From: Deltaproteobacteria bacterium
GTDB lineage: Bacteria > Desulfobacterota > DSM-4660 > Desulfatiglandales > Desulfatiglandaceae
DNA length: 64,000 bases
Direction: 5' to 3'
Assembly: GCA_029933075.1 (NCBI GenBank)
Contig: JAOZOW010000003.1
Span: forward strand, 21,595-85,594
The notes under the pieces are model-generated. The model saw only the letters and a list, made by a program, of their open reading frames with translations. It searched no databases and was not told the origin of the DNA. Positions 25,799 through 36,365 of this stretch are shown one piece after another. Position 1 is the first letter of the stretch. Each line of letters opens with the position of its first letter. The position numbers were made by a program, and so were the translations under genes.

Positions 25799-26224
25799 TT
25801 ACGCGAGAAGAGTTCTGTCGAACCTCACCTCCATAGCCCGGGCGGGACAGACAATCACGCATAGCTCACAGGCGCTACAGCTTTCCCTGTCGAAAATAAC
25901 CTCCATTTCCGGTCTTTTGATATAAAGAGCGCCTGTGGGACAGACCGCGGTGCAGGCGCCGCACTGGAAACATAGTTCCTCGTCCCGCTTGATGTCCTGT
26001 CCAATGCTCTCCACCTTTATCCCAAGGCTCTTAAGGTAACGGAGGCCCCTTTGATAGTCCTTGCGATGCCCGCGCAGTTCCAGCACCATAAAGCCTTCCT
26101 TCCTGGGATAAATGGTCGCCTTCAGGATATTGAAAGTGAGATCGAATTTCTTGACCAGATTAACCACGATCGGTTCATTCACGATATCACTCGGGAACCG
26201 CAATGAAAGAATCTTAGAGTACAT
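25799..26224 (-). CDS. NIL-domain 4Fe-4S ferredoxin
   Basis: A 141-aa fusion. Residues 1-75 form a NIL domain (KILSLRFPSDIVNEPIVVNL), the small-molecule-binding module also found on methionine ABC transporters. Residues 83-135 form a two-cluster ferredoxin with CFQCGACTAVCPTGAL and CSACELCVIVCPARAM. In deltaproteobacteria such proteins are associated with homocysteine or methionine formation, where reduced sulfur must be delivered to an aspartate-derived acceptor; here the neighbours do not prove this. The ATG at 26224 with GGGGGAGAG upstream is preferred to an upstream in-frame start. Confidence 0.88.
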   Translation of the reverse strand: MYSKILSLRFPSDIVNEPIVVNLVKKFDLTFNILKATIYPRKEGFMVLELRGHRKDYQRGLRYLKSLGIKVESIGQDIKRDEELCFQCGACTAVCPTGALYIKRPEMEVIFDRESCSACELCVIVCPARAMEVRFDRTLLA

Positions 26225-26288
26225 TGCTCTCTCCCCCACGACCCCGGCGGGTCATTTGATTTCCGTAAAAAGGGATTTTCCCCCTGAT

Positions 26289-27470
26289 CTACCCAAATTT
26301 CTTTATCGCCCTTTCAAACCCCGGCAGGGCCTTTTCGATGACCTGATCAGATACGCAGTATGCAATTCTGAAATGGCCAGGCCCCCCAAAACCTGAACCA
26401 GGGACGGTTAGGATATTTTCCTCCTGAAGCGCCGCCACAAAGGCCACATCATCCTCAATGGGCGTCCTCGGAAAAAGATAGAAAGCACCCTGGGGTTTTA
26501 TAAATTCATACCCAAAAGAGGCAAGGCCCTCACAGAGCATATCTCTTTTTTTCTGATACTCGGCCACATCAACGCTCTCTTCAAGCAGGTGACAAATCGC
26601 CCTTTGCATGAGCGCAGGCGCATTCACATAACCGAGGATCCGGTTGCTGAGCACCATCCCCCCCATGACGGTCTGCCTGTCACTGATTTGGGGATGAGCC
26701 ACGGCATAGCCTATCCTTTCGCCGGGAATAGACAGATCCTTGGAAAAGGAGGTTACCACGAAGCTCTCACGGTAATTATCAAAAATGCTGGGGACCGTAA
26801 TGCCGTCATAGGCGATCTTCCTGTAAGGTTCATCGGAGATAAGATATATCGGATCCCCTCGTTTTTCGCCATGGTGGATCAGCAGGTCTGCCAGTTCCTT
26901 CAACTCCCCTTCCCCGTACACTTTGCCGGTAGGGTTATTGGGAGAATCGATAAGCACAGCCCTGGTCTTTTCCGTAATGGCACTTGAAATGGCATCAAGG
27001 TCAAAGGAAAAGTCCGACTTTGTGGGGACCAGCCTGGGCACCCCCTGATGATTCTCCAAGTAATTGTCGTACTCCACAAAGTAAGGCTTCGGGATAATGA
27101 CTTCCTCGCCCGGGTTGAGAATCGTCTTCAGTACCACGTTCAGTGCACCGCCGGCCCCCACGGTCATCACAACATCATCTGCTCCGAACTTGACCCTGTT
27201 GTGCCTATTGAGATAATCGGCGACGGCCTGCCTTGTCTCCACATAGCCTGCATTGGGCATGTAACTATGCTGGCCCGGCGAGGTGTCATTTACAAGCTCG
27301 GCCAAAACCTCCTTGAACCTAACGGGTGGTTCAAGGTTGGGATTTCCGAGGCTGAAATCAAAAACATTTTCCGCACCATATTTTTCCCTCCGCCGCGCCC
27401 CCTCTTCGAACATTTTCCTGATAAAACTCTGCCTTTCTATGGACGCCCGTATTTTCCTTGAAGCAGGCAT
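26289..27470 (-). CDS. Pyridoxal-phosphate aminotransferase, class I/II
   Basis: Fold-type I aminotransferase of 393 aa. The Schiff-base lysine is in SFSKDLSIPGERIGY. The cofactor contacts are visible as DSPNNPTGKVY and SDEPYRKI. Arg in PGHFRIAYC is the expected carboxylate anchor. The substrate is not determined; the sequence looks like an aspartate/alanine-type enzyme. The ATG at 27470 follows AAGGAGGGG. The NIL-ferredoxin gene lies 64 bp downstream on the same strand, so a link to sulfur amino-acid metabolism is possible. Confidence 0.9.
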   Translation of the reverse strand: MPASRKIRASIERQSFIRKMFEEGARRREKYGAENVFDFSLGNPNLEPPVRFKEVLAELVNDTSPGQHSYMPNAGYVETRQAVADYLNRHNRVKFGADDVVMTVGAGGALNVVLKTILNPGEEVIIPKPYFVEYDNYLENHQGVPRLVPTKSDFSFDLDAISSAITEKTRAVLIDSPNNPTGKVYGEGELKELADLLIHHGEKRGDPIYLISDEPYRKIAYDGITVPSIFDNYRESFVVTSFSKDLSIPGERIGYAVAHPQISDRQTVMGGMVLSNRILGYVNAPALMQRAICHLLEESVDVAEYQKKRDMLCEGLASFGYEFIKPQGAFYLFPRTPIEDDVAFVAALQEENILTVPGSGFGGPGHFRIAYCVSDQVIEKALPGFERAIKKFG

Positions 27471-27502
27471 GATTCCCCTCCTTGCAATTGTATAGAGTTC
27501 TA

Positions 27503-27530
27503 ACCATAGTTTTTTGAGATGAGTTGTCAA
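27503..27530 (-). promoter_or_regulatory. Promoter of the aminotransferase gene
   Basis: Minus-strand TTGACA (27525-27530) and TATGGT (27503-27508), 16 bp apart, about 33 bp before the start codon. Confidence 0.5.
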
Positions 27531-27607
27531 CAAAATTCCTGGTCCATCAGCAAGGTCATATCAGGGCCTTTCGCTGCCTCCGGCCAAGGTATCAGACTCA
27601 ATTCATC

Positions 27608-27636
27608 TTGACAGGGTCAGGTCGTTTCTCTAACTT
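27608..27636 (+). promoter_or_regulatory. Possible promoter of pfk
   Basis: TTGACA (27608-27613) with a weak TAACTT (27631-27636) after 17 bp, about 100 bp before the phosphofructokinase start. Confidence 0.4.
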
Positions 27637-27735
27637 AGCCCTGTCGGGCCCCAAGAGGCCTGCTCGCTCTCAGCTCCACCAGCCATGCCAAGCCTTCTTG
27701 TGCCAAAAAGGTGGGTGCACTAACGGAGAATACTA

Positions 27736-28911
27736 ATGGCAGCGCGAACAAAGAGAAAAAAAACCATAGCCATCCTGACAGGGGGTGGTGATGTACCCGG
27801 GCTGAACCCATGCATCAAGACCCTGGTTTACAGGGGATATGACGAAGGCATCAGGGTCCTGGGGATTCGAAGGGGCTGGGCCGGACTATTGGAATACAAC
27901 CCCAGCGATCCAGGAACTGCTCCGAGGTCGCATCAGGTGCTCGAGCCAGCCGAGGTGAGGACCATAGATCGGTACGGCGGGACCTATCTCCATACATCGC
28001 GAACCAACCCGAGCGCCACACGAAAAAAAGAGGCCCCGGATTTTCTGAAAAAGAGATTCAAAAAAGACCAAGAAACCAGGGATTTCACTGCCCATGTGCT
28101 CAAAAATCTGGAACTGATGAAGGTCGATGCGATAATACCCATTGGCGGGGACGACACCCTGAGTTTCGCAGAGAGGTTGCACCGGGAAGGATTCCCGGTG
28201 ATCGCGATCCCCAAGACCATGGACAACGATGTCTTCGGCACCGATTACTGTATCGGATTTTCCACTGCCATTACAAGGTCGGTCAATTTCATTCATGCAC
28301 TCAGGACATCCACCGGTTCCCATGAACGGATCGCCGTTATAGAGCTTTTCGGAAGGTACTGCGGTGAAACCTCGCTCATATCGGCCTACCTCTCAGGGGT
28401 GGATAGAGCCATCATATCTGAGGTGCCTTTTGATCCCCAAAAGCTGGCAAGGCTAATTATGAAGGACAAAAAGGCAAACCCAAAAAACTACGCAATGATT
28501 ACCATCAGCGAAGGGGCCAGGCTGATCGGAGGAGACATGTTCATGGCCGGAGAGACTGACGCTTACGGGCATAGAAAGCTCGGGGGCATAGGGGAAGAGA
28601 CAGGAGCCATATTGAAAGAATTGACGGGCGAGAACGTTCTCAACCAGAGGCTGTCATACCTGATGAGGAGCGGGGCTCCGGACTCCCTGGACCTCATGGT
28701 TGCGGTGAACTTCGCCAACATGGCAATAGATCTCTTTCTAAAAAGGACTTTTGGGCGAATGGTGGCTCTGACACGTGGCACCTATACGGATATCCCATTG
28801 AGTACCATTACCACGGGTCAAAAGAGGGTGGACGTGAGGGAGCTCTATGATGTTGAAGAATACCGGCCCAAAGTCATGCACGTCGGTGGAAAGCCCATGT
28901 TCCTTTACTGA
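27736..28911 (+). CDS. pfkA: 6-Phosphofructokinase with pyrophosphate-type active-site residues
   Basis: Phosphorylates fructose 6-phosphate. It has 391 aa. The two positions that separate ATP from pyrophosphate enzymes carry the pyrophosphate-type residues: GGDDT with Asp140 where ATP enzymes have Gly, and PKTMDND with Lys160 where they have Gly. It is therefore probably diphosphate-fructose-6-phosphate 1-phosphotransferase, reversible and energy-saving. The N-terminal loop reads GGGDVPGLN, and the sugar-phosphate site includes TSTGSHERI. The start has GGAGAA upstream. Pyrophosphate use is inferred from two residues. Confidence 0.9.
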   Translation: MAARTKRKKTIAILTGGGDVPGLNPCIKTLVYRGYDEGIRVLGIRRGWAGLLEYNPSDPGTAPRSHQVLEPAEVRTIDRYGGTYLHTSRTNPSATRKKEAPDFLKKRFKKDQETRDFTAHVLKNLELMKVDAIIPIGGDDTLSFAERLHREGFPVIAIPKTMDNDVFGTDYCIGFSTAITRSVNFIHALRTSTGSHERIAVIELFGRYCGETSLISAYLSGVDRAIISEVPFDPQKLARLIMKDKKANPKNYAMITISEGARLIGGDMFMAGETDAYGHRKLGGIGEETGAILKELTGENVLNQRLSYLMRSGAPDSLDLMVAVNFANMAIDLFLKRTFGRMVALTRGTYTDIPLSTITTGQKRVDVRELYDVEEYRPKVMHVGGKPMFLY

Positions 28912-28922
28912 GCACATAGATT

Positions 28923-28941
28923 CTCCGCTCTGCCCGCGGAG
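28923..28941. repeat. Short GC hairpin after pfk
   Basis: CTCCGC and GCGGAG pair around a 7-nt loop, 12 bp after the pfk stop. There is no U tract, so at most a weak terminator. Confidence 0.35.
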
Positions 28942-29014
28942 CGGCACCACGCGACCGCCACTCCCTGTGCGTCACGCTACCAGGCGACAGGAACTTGGAA
29001 AACGCCTCAGGGTG

Positions 29015-29128
29015 TCAGAGGATCTCGTTTATTGACTCCACGACCTCGTCCACTGTGAGGGTCTTTTTGCATTCCTGTCTTAAGCCACAAGAAGGGATTA
29101 GGGCATAAGGAGGCCCCTTTAAAGCGCC
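29015..29128 (-). pseudogene. Possible C-terminal gene relic
   Basis: An open minus-strand frame of 37 codons with protein-like composition. It contains PSCGLRQECKK and ends VDEVVESINEIL before a TGA, and a stop lies directly upstream (29129-29131). The end reads like the last helix of a cytoplasmic enzyme, perhaps of a methyltransferase or cobamide-type barrel, but I do not recognise it firmly. It would be what remains of a gene cut off by the region before ispG. Low confidence. Confidence 0.22.
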
Positions 29129-29165
29129 TCATATTCGACACCCGCCAGGTTTTCCCCAAAACGCT

Positions 29166-30239
29166 ATGGCCTTGGACACAACGAGGAAAAAAACGCGGCA
29201 AATATTTGTAGGGAAGGTTCCTGTGGGAGGAGGAGCCCCGGTGGTGGTGCAGTCCATGACCAACACTGATACCAGGGATGTCTCCTCCACGATGAGGCAA
29301 ATTGAGCAACTAACCGATGCAGGGTGCGAGATTGTCAGGCTGGCTGTCCCTGACATGGATGCCGCCAAGTGCCTGGAGAAAATCAAGGCAAAGGCGAGAA
29401 TCCCCCTTATCGGGGATATCCATTTCGACCATCGTCTGGCCCTTGCGGCCTTGGATGCAGGGGTGGACGGGCTGAGAATCAATCCGGGCAATATCGGAGG
29501 GCAAAAGGCGATTGAGAGAGTGGTGGAGGCAGCCTCCAGGTGCAGAGCACCTATCAGAATAGGAGTCAATGCCGGATCCCTGGAAAAGCGGCTGCTTAAA
29601 AAATATGGCCGGGCCACGCCCCAGGCCATGGTGGAAAGCGCCCTGGGCCATATTCGCCTCCTGGAAGGGTTGGGGTTTAATGAGATCAAGGTGTCGTTGA
29701 AATCCTCCAGTGTACTGGATACCATTGAAGCGTATCGAGCTGTCAGCAAAAAGATCGACTATCCCCTTCATCTGGGGGTGACCGAGGCCGGAACTCTTAT
29801 ATCGGGCACTGTCAAGAGCGCATTGGGGATAGGCTTCTTGTTGGCCGAAGGAATCGGAGATACCTTACGCGTGTCTCTTACAAGGGATCCGGTGGAGGAG
29901 GTACGAGTCGCATACGAGATCCTGCGGGGACTGGATCTGAGACACCGTGGGCCTGAGATTATCTCGTGCCCCACGTGCGGCAGGTGTGAAATTGACCTAT
30001 TCACCCTGGTGGAAAGAGTGGAGAAGGACTTGGCCTCTATTGAGGCAACAATTAAGGTGGCGGTAATGGGCTGTGTGGTCAACGGACCGGGAGAGGCCAG
30101 GGAGGCCGACATCGGGATTGCTGGCGGCAGAGGACATGGCATCCTATTCAAGAAAGGAAAGCTTGTCAAAAAGATCCCGGAAAACCAGCTTGCACATGTG
30201 CTGATTGCCGAGGTCAAGAAACTGGTAGAAGAGTCGTGA
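29166..30239 (+). CDS. ispG: 4-Hydroxy-3-methylbut-2-enyl diphosphate synthase IspG
   Basis: Penultimate enzyme of the non-mevalonate isoprenoid pathway, a 4Fe-4S reductase. It has 357 aa, the normal bacterial length without the plant insertion. The barrel begins with VVVQSMTNTDTRD. The cluster cysteines are in CPTCGRC and GCVVNGPGEA. There is no clear ribosome site before the ATG at 29166, and no alternative in-frame start looks better. proS follows 94 bp later. Confidence 0.95.
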   Translation: MALDTTRKKTRQIFVGKVPVGGGAPVVVQSMTNTDTRDVSSTMRQIEQLTDAGCEIVRLAVPDMDAAKCLEKIKAKARIPLIGDIHFDHRLALAALDAGVDGLRINPGNIGGQKAIERVVEAASRCRAPIRIGVNAGSLEKRLLKKYGRATPQAMVESALGHIRLLEGLGFNEIKVSLKSSSVLDTIEAYRAVSKKIDYPLHLGVTEAGTLISGTVKSALGIGFLLAEGIGDTLRVSLTRDPVEEVRVAYEILRGLDLRHRGPEIISCPTCGRCEIDLFTLVERVEKDLASIEATIKVAVMGCVVNGPGEAREADIGIAGGRGHGILFKKGKLVKKIPENQLAHVLIAEVKKLVEES

Positions 30240-30333
30240 GATAACCAAGGATCCCATCCCGTTTTTTACTGGGGCTGTGCACTCCTGGGGGGTGTGCCCT
30301 GAAGCGGGAGGCAAAAGGAGATGGATTTGAGTC

Positions 30334-32061
30334 ATGAGATACTCCAATTACTTCATTCCCACGTACAAGGAGATTCCGGCTGACGCGGAGGTTATCAGCC
30401 ATCAGTTGATGCTCAGGGCGGGCATGATCAGGAAGCTGACATCAGGCATCTATACTTATCTCCCACTTGGCCTGCGCAGTATCAGAAAAGTAGAAAATAT
30501 TGTCAGGGAGGAGATGAATCGGGCAGGGGCCATAGAACTCCTGATGCCCGCTGTTCAGCCCGCCGAGCTGTGGCAGGAAAGCGGCAGGTGGGATTATTAC
30601 GGGCGCGAACTGTTGAGATTCAAGGATCGCCATGACCACGAGGCATGTATCGGGCCTACCCACGAAGAGGTCATTACGGATCTGGTGAGAAATGAAATAC
30701 ATTCGTACAAGCAGATGCCAATCAACTTCTATCAGATACAGACCAAGTTCAGAGATGAGATAAGGCCCAGGTTCGGCGTGATGAGGGCCAGGGAATTTAT
30801 CATGAAGGATGCTTACAGCTTCGATACGGACGAACAGGGGGTCAATCGAAGTTACGAGCTTATGTATCATGCGTATACGAGGATTTTCGAACGCTGCGGC
30901 CTCAAATTCAGGGCGGTGGAGGCAGACACTGGTGCAATCGGTGGCAGTTATTCCCACGAATTCATGGTCCTGGCCGAGACAGGTGAAGACCAGATTGTAA
31001 GCTGCAGCTCGTGCGACTACGCGGCAAACATGGAGAGGGCCGAAGTGCCGCCCCCCTCTGATCCCATTGCCGCGGTGGAGGATGACCTCAGACCGATCGA
31101 GGAGGTGGACACACCGGATATCAAGAGCGTGGAAGAGGTGACCTCCTTCCTCTCCATAACAGCGGACAGGCTCATAAAGACCCTTGTCTTTATGGCGGAC
31201 GAAGCGGTAGTGGCAGCACTTGTCAGAGGCGACCACGAGATAAACGAGGCCAAACTGAAAAACTTCCTTGGGGCCCAAAACATAGAACTGGCAGATCCAA
31301 GGCAGGTGGAAGAAACTACCGGGGCGCCCATGGGCTTTGCTGGCCCGTTAGGACTAAAGGTAAAGATCGTGGCCGACCATGCAATAAAGAAGATGAGGAA
31401 TTTTGTCGTCGGAGGAAACAGAAGAGACCTTCATCTGAAAAATGTCAACCTGGATAGAGACTTCAAGGTGGATGCCTACGGAGACCTGCGCATGATAGCC
31501 CCTGGGGATCCCTGCCCCAGGTGCGGTGGGGAGATAAAATTCGCCAGGGGCATCGAAGTAGGCCATATTTTTAAACTGGGGACAAAATACAGTGAAGCGC
31601 TCGGGGCTGTTTTTCTCGATGAAAACGGCAAAGAGAGACCGATCGTTATGGGGTGTTACGGGATCGGAATCGGGAGAACCGTGGCCGCAGCAATTGAGCA
31701 GAATCATGATGAGCATGGTATTATCTTCCCCGTCCCTATAGCCCCGTTTGAGGTCACCATTTTGCCCCTCCAGATGCACGAGACCCGCGTGGTGGATACC
31801 GCGGAGAAGATTTACAGGCAGCTGCTCGACCATGGAATTGAGGCAATAATTGACGACAGGGATGAACGCGCAGGAGTCAAATTCAATGATGCCGATCTCA
31901 TAGGGATTCCGTTGCGTGTCACCGTAGGTCTTAGAGGGCTCAATGCCGGTAAGGTAGAGGTCAAACTGAGGTCCAGCTCAGAAAGCATGGATGTGCCCCC
32001 GGACAAGGCCCCGGCCTTTATCATCAAGAATGTGAAGAAACTTTATGATTCGGCTCAATGA
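30334..32061 (+). CDS. proS: Prolyl-tRNA synthetase (bacterial type)
   Basis: Class II aminoacyl-tRNA synthetase of 575 aa. Motif 2 and 3 segments are visible ([21 protein letters not shown] and [14 protein letters not shown]). Between them lies the editing (INS/YbaK-like) domain, about residues 225-385, that clears Ala-tRNA. The C-terminal anticodon-binding domain starts near [15 protein letters not shown] lies 13 nt before the start, a slightly long spacing. The end overlaps the start of rel by 17 bp, so the two are translationally linked. Confidence 0.96.
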   Translation: MRYSNYFIPTYKEIPADAEVISHQLMLRAGMIRKLTSGIYTYLPLGLRSIRKVENIVREEMNRAGAIELLMPAVQPAELWQESGRWDYYGRELLRFKDRHDHEACIGPTHEEVITDLVRNEIHSYKQMPINFYQIQTKFRDEIRPRFGVMRAREFIMKDAYSFDTDEQGVNRSYELMYHAYTRIFERCGLKFRAVEADTGAIGGSYSHEFMVLAETGEDQIVSCSSCDYAANMERAEVPPPSDPIAAVEDDLRPIEEVDTPDIKSVEEVTSFLSITADRLIKTLVFMADEAVVAALVRGDHEINEAKLKNFLGAQNIELADPRQVEETTGAPMGFAGPLGLKVKIVADHAIKKMRNFVVGGNRRDLHLKNVNLDRDFKVDAYGDLRMIAPGDPCPRCGGEIKFARGIEVGHIFKLGTKYSEALGAVFLDENGKERPIVMGCYGIGIGRTVAAAIEQNHDEHGIIFPVPIAPFEVTILPLQMHETRVVDTAEKIYRQLLDHGIEAIIDDRDERAGVKFNDADLIGIPLRVTVGLRGLNAGKVEVKLRSSSESMDVPPDKAPAFIIKNVKKLYDSAQ

Positions 32062-34186
32062 CATAACTTCAGAGCTTCTCCGGTACCATCCCGGTGCAAA
32101 CATAGAGCTGGTGGAAAAGGCATACGTATATTCGGCCAAGGTCCACCAAGGCCAGATTCGCCTTTCTGGGGAGCCATACCTGTCCCATCCCCTGGAAGTC
32201 GCTCACATCCTTACGCACATGAAAATGGATGTGATCTGCATCGTAGCCGGACTGCTCCACGACACCCTCGAGGACACCGACGCGGAGTTGGAGGAAATCA
32301 GGCGGCTTTTCGGGGAGGAGACGGCCAACATCGTCAATGGAGTAACCAAGATCAGCAAGATGCATTTTGCCAGCAGCAGGCAGCGCCAGGCAGAGAATAT
32401 TCGAAAGATGATCCTGGCCATGTCCACGGATATAAGGGTCATTCTGGTCAAACTGGCGGACCGATTGCACAATATGAGAACGCTGGGCTACCAGCCCCTT
32501 GACAAACAACGCCTTATCGCCCGGGAAACCCTTGACATTTACGCGCCCCTTGCAGGCCGGATGGGCATATTCTGGATAAAATCGAACCTGGAGGACCTGT
32601 GCCTGTACTATCTTGAACCCGAAATCTACAAGCAGATCAAAGATCAGATTACCCAGAGGCAGGACGAAATCGAGAAATTCATCGAAGAGGTCAAGAGCCT
32701 CCTCATGAATAAGCTCTCAGAGTATAATATCCATGCGGATGTCCAGGGGAGGCACAAACACTTCTACAGTATTTACAAGAAGATGCTGGACCAGAGTCTC
32801 ACCGTAAACCAAGTATACGACATCCTTGCATTTCGGGTCATTGTCAACACCATAAAAGACTGCTATGCATCTCTGGGGCATATCCATTCCATGTGGACCC
32901 CTGTGCCGGGTCGCTTCAAGGATTATATATCGGTCCCTAAGGCCAACATGTACCAGTCGCTTCATACAACGGTCATCGGCCCACTGGGCCAAAGGATGGA
33001 AGTCCAGATTCGTACATGGGAAATGCACCGTGTTGCTGAAGAGGGAATAGCAGCTCATTGGAAATACAAAGAGGGAAGCATTGCCACCAAAACCGACGAA
33101 AAACAGTTTGCCTGGCTCCGGCAGCTTCTGGAGTGGCAACAAAACCTCAAAGACCCGCTGGAGTTCCTGGAAACGGTCCGGATGGATCTCTTTCCCAACG
33201 AAGTTTATGTTTTTACCCCCAAGGGTGAGGTCAAGGCGTTTCCAAAAGGAGCCACACCGGTTGATTTTGCTTACAGTATTCACTCGGAAGTTGGGGAGAA
33301 ATGCGCCGGCGCCAAAGTCAATGGGAAAATGGTGCCCCTCAGGTACCAGCTGAAAAATGGTGATATGGTGGAGATCATCACTTCCCCAAAGCAGCATCCC
33401 AGCAAGGACTGGCTCAAATTCGTCAAGACCCCCAAGGCAAAAACCAAGATACGACAATGGATCAACAGCCAGGAAAGGGAGCAGAGCATCACCTTAGGAA
33501 AGAATCTCCTTGAAAAGGCCCTTTCCTACGAGCACATGAATATGCCCAATCTCCTGAAAAGCGAGCAAATCTCTGCCATTGCCAGGGAGATGTCTTTTCA
33601 CTCTGTGGAGGACTTGCTGGCCCAGGTGGGATTCGGCAAGATATCACCAAAGCAGATAATTGGACGCCTCAAACCCAAGTTGGGCATTCGGGAAGAAAAA
33701 GCCCCTGGTATCGTAGGGAAGGTAGTGGGGCGGATGAGGAGGCGCAAAGGCACCCATGGAATTAAAGTCAAGGGCATCAGCGATATGCTTATCCGGTTCG
33801 CCAACTGCTGTCACCCCGTGCCCGGTGAGAAAGTAATCGGCTTCATCACCCGGGGACGCGGGATTACGATCCATCACCAGGGCTGTAGGCATGTGCTCAA
33901 TGCCGATCCTGAACGACTGGTGGACATCGCCTGGGAACCTTCCGTAGAGGAGACATATCTCGCAAGGCTCAAAGTAACAAGCCTGGATAAAAAAGGCGTG
34001 CTGGCCGACATTAGCTCCGTCATAACCCAAAAAGATGCCAATATCATCGAGGCCGAAGTAAAAACGACCATGGACAACAAGGGTATCTCGCTGTTTACCA
34101 TCGAGGTGGAAAATTACAAGCAACTTCAGGATATCATGGGGGCCATCAAAAAAGTCAAGAACGTGCTGATTGTGGAGAGATTGTGA
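32045..34186 (+). CDS. RelA/SpoT-type (p)ppGpp synthetase/hydrolase
   Basis: Stringent-response enzyme of 713 aa. The HD hydrolase domain has HPLEVAHIL and [12 protein letters not shown] (about residues 55-85). The synthetase domain has [20 protein letters not shown] (RFKD, the RXKD form found in bifunctional enzymes rather than the EXDD of RelA-only forms). TGS ([20 protein letters not shown]), a zinc-finger-like segment ([17 protein letters not shown]) and a C-terminal ACT domain ([18 protein letters not shown]) complete it. Both reactions are therefore expected. It overlaps proS and converges with rpmB, whose stop is 9 bp away. Confidence 0.95.
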   Translation: MIRLNDITSELLRYHPGANIELVEKAYVYSAKVHQGQIRLSGEPYLSHPLEVAHILTHMKMDVICIVAGLLHDTLEDTDAELEEIRRLFGEETANIVNGVTKISKMHFASSRQRQAENIRKMILAMSTDIRVILVKLADRLHNMRTLGYQPLDKQRLIARETLDIYAPLAGRMGIFWIKSNLEDLCLYYLEPEIYKQIKDQITQRQDEIEKFIEEVKSLLMNKLSEYNIHADVQGRHKHFYSIYKKMLDQSLTVNQVYDILAFRVIVNTIKDCYASLGHIHSMWTPVPGRFKDYISVPKANMYQSLHTTVIGPLGQRMEVQIRTWEMHRVAEEGIAAHWKYKEGSIATKTDEKQFAWLRQLLEWQQNLKDPLEFLETVRMDLFPNEVYVFTPKGEVKAFPKGATPVDFAYSIHSEVGEKCAGAKVNGKMVPLRYQLKNGDMVEIITSPKQHPSKDWLKFVKTPKAKTKIRQWINSQEREQSITLGKNLLEKALSYEHMNMPNLLKSEQISAIAREMSFHSVEDLLAQVGFGKISPKQIIGRLKPKLGIREEKAPGIVGKVVGRMRRRKGTHGIKVKGISDMLIRFANCCHPVPGEKVIGFITRGRGITIHHQGCRHVLNADPERLVDIAWEPSVEETYLARLKVTSLDKKGVLADISSVITQKDANIIEAEVKTTMDNKGISLFTIEVENYKQLQDIMGAIKKVKNVLIVERL

Positions 34187-34195
34187 GGGGGCTGG

Positions 34196-34387
34196 TCAGG
34201 ATGGCTTTACCACTCGGCCTGTCCGGATGCAGGTCGTACACACTCTCATCCTCTTGGTCCGACCATTTTGCACGCACTTTACCCTCTGAAGGTTGGGGTA
34301 CCATCTCGTTTTGGTCTTATTGTGCGCATGGCTCACATTATAACCGACCACCGGCCTCTTGCCGCATATTTCACAGACCTTTGACAT
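34196..34387 (-). CDS. rpmB: 50S ribosomal protein L28, zinc-binding form
   Basis: Ribosomal protein of 63 aa. It keeps both cysteine pairs (CEIC at residues 5-8 and CTTC near the end), so it is the zinc-binding (C+) version. Organisms with this form often carry a Zn-free paralogue under zinc-starvation control elsewhere. GGAGGAG precedes the ATG. Confidence 0.95.
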   Translation of the reverse strand: MSKVCEICGKRPVVGYNVSHAHNKTKTRWYPNLQRVKCVQNGRTKRMRVCTTCIRTGRVVKPS

Positions 34388-34502
34388 GTCTGGCTCTCCT
34401 CCAAATCTCAGATTTTAACCCCAACCCCGCACAGCCTGCTGAGTTCGGGCCTGAAGGGAGGTAAATCTCCCTGCACTGCACTTCAAGGATTTAAAGGTGG
34501 AT

Positions 34503-34531
34503 TTAATACAGCATCAGGGAACAAATAGCAA
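34503..34531 (-). promoter_or_regulatory. Possible promoter of rpmB
   Basis: Minus-strand TTGCTA (34526-34531) and TATTAA (34503-34508), 17 bp apart, each four of six to consensus. The leader would be about 110 nt. Confidence 0.38.
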
Positions 34532-34600
34532 GATTTTTTTGGCATTATGCCTCCATCCAGGGGGGTAGGAGCTTCGATCTTGGACCACAAAGGGACCCAG

Positions 34601-36037
34601 GTGTCTGAAACATCTCTCACGCCCGACCTCAACCGGGTGCCGGGACAGTTTAGACATATCCATTTGATGGGCATATGCGGTACAGGCATGGCCTCCCTTG
34701 CGGGCATGCTCCAGGAGCAGGGATTCCACGTCACAGGCTCGGACCAGGATGTCTACCCGCCCATGAGCCTTTTCCTGGAAAACCTCTCCATACCGGTCAA
34801 TGAAGGATACCGTCCGGAGAACCTCCGCCCCCGCCCTGACCTGGTGATTGTCGGAAACGTGGTGACCAGGGACAATCCCGAGGCCCTGGAGCTTTCGCGG
34901 TCGAAAATTCCTTATCTATCCTTTCCCCAGGCCCTTCGCCGCTTCGCCCTGAAGGGAAAACGCAGCATCGTTGTAAGCGGCACTCATGGAAAGACCACGA
35001 CCACAGCCCTGGTGGCATGGATCCTGGAGAGCGCCGGCAAGAAGCCTGGATTTATGGTGGGAGGAATCCCCAAAAACTTTAAAAAAAACTTCAGGCTGGG
35101 GAAAGGGAGCGACTTTGTGGTTGAGGGTGATGAGTATGACTCCGCCTTTTTTGACAAGGGCCCCAAGTTCCTGCACTACGGGGCCCGGATGGCAATCCTG
35201 ACCGGTATAGAATTTGACCATGCAGACATCTATAGAGACCTGACGCATCTAACCAGGAGTTTTCGAAAATTCATCGATCTCATCCCCGATCAGGGGCTCT
35301 TGGTGGCAAACGTGGACAATCCCGTGGTGGCTGAAGAAATCAAAAGAGCGGGGTGCCGGGTGGCCACCTATAGCCTCTCCGGCCACAGCCAGTGGTCAGC
35401 CGTTGATCTGGGATTCCATGAAGGGCTTAGTCGATTCAGGATCCTAAAGGAAGGTCGAAAGTACCTTGAACTCTCTACCCCTCTTTACGGGACCCACAAC
35501 ATGTCCAATCTGCTCTCCGCGGTTGTCTTGGCCCACCATATGGAAATCGCCTCTCCTATCCTTGCAAAAGCGGCCAGGAGCTTTCAGGGTGTTGTGCGCA
35601 GACAGGAGCTGGTGGGAGAAAAGCGGGGGATCACTATTCTGGATGACTTTGCCCATCATCCCACAGCAGTTAAAGCCACCATTGGGGCTGTCCGCCGCAG
35701 ATACGGCAATCGACGGTTAGTGGCGGTCTTTGAACCCCGCTCCAACTCGAGCAGGCGAAATGTCTTTCAGAAGAGGTACGCCTTGTCTTTTGACGACGCG
35801 GATCTGGTGATGGTACCCGAGCCCTCCCGGGTGGAGAAAATCCCGCCCGGGGATCGCTTCTCATCCAGAGAGCTTGCGGACGATCTCGGGGCAAGAGGGA
35901 TAAAAGCCCTCTGTTTCAAGCACACCGAAAATTTACTCCGGGCTCTCGTGCAGGAGGTGAAGCGAGGTGATGTCGTGCTGATGATGTCAAACGGGGCTTT
36001 CGATAACCTCCCCCGCCGGCTTCTCAAAAGTCTGTAG
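34601..36037 (+). CDS. mpl: UDP-MurNAc:L-Ala-gamma-D-Glu-meso-DAP ligase Mpl
   Basis: Murein-recycling ligase that joins the tripeptide from degraded peptidoglycan to UDP-MurNAc. The family start IHLMGICGTGMASLAGML is followed by the ATP loop SGTHGKTTT, the carbamoylated-lysine region of Mur ligases, and DDFAHHPTAVKATIGAVR, which is typical of Mpl. About 478 aa from a GTG at 34601 (AAAGGGA upstream); an ATG at 34547 would add 18 residues but has no ribosome site. It marks the cell as Gram-negative with meso-DAP murein. Confidence 0.9.
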   Translation: MSETSLTPDLNRVPGQFRHIHLMGICGTGMASLAGMLQEQGFHVTGSDQDVYPPMSLFLENLSIPVNEGYRPENLRPRPDLVIVGNVVTRDNPEALELSRSKIPYLSFPQALRRFALKGKRSIVVSGTHGKTTTTALVAWILESAGKKPGFMVGGIPKNFKKNFRLGKGSDFVVEGDEYDSAFFDKGPKFLHYGARMAILTGIEFDHADIYRDLTHLTRSFRKFIDLIPDQGLLVANVDNPVVAEEIKRAGCRVATYSLSGHSQWSAVDLGFHEGLSRFRILKEGRKYLELSTPLYGTHNMSNLLSAVVLAHHMEIASPILAKAARSFQGVVRRQELVGEKRGITILDDFAHHPTAVKATIGAVRRRYGNRRLVAVFEPRSNSSRRNVFQKRYALSFDDADLVMVPEPSRVEKIPPGDRFSSRELADDLGARGIKALCFKHTENLLRALVQEVKRGDVVLMMSNGAFDNLPRRLLKSL

Positions 36038-36365
36038 CGATTCATGCCTATCCAAAATCGGTTTGGCGCTTTGAAAAGAAGGCTAAAGGGTGGGAGGGAT
36101 CAGGTACCAGAAACCGGCAACCAGCAGAGGTATTAACCTCAATATTGGCTGGATGAACGCTCGGGCGTGGACGCGGTTTGCACAGACATATAGTAATTGG
36201 TATTGAAAAGTCTCTCTATTTTGGCTAATTTTAAATATTAGGGTTCAATTGGCCACAAAGGACGTGCAAAATTCTTTGATAGCATAAACACGCCAAAATG
36301 CCTCATTCATCTCGGGGATGGAAGTTTTGCTGATCTTAGGGTAAAGAGCCAAAGGCGAGCCTAAA
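36038..36365. other. Intergenic region (328 bp) with one possible promoter
   Basis: No gene is visible. The right half is AT-rich. TTGAAA (36203-36208) and TAATTT (36226-36231) at 17-bp spacing could start the GAF-ANTAR transcript, leaving a long leader of about 130 nt. Confidence 0.4.

Noticed and set aside
32717..33457. Open frame of 246 codons antisense to rel
   Set aside because: Shadow of the conserved synthetase and TGS regions; no start signal.
34183..34464. Plus-strand open frame over rpmB
   Set aside because: It covers ribosomal protein L28 read in reverse and its promoter region.
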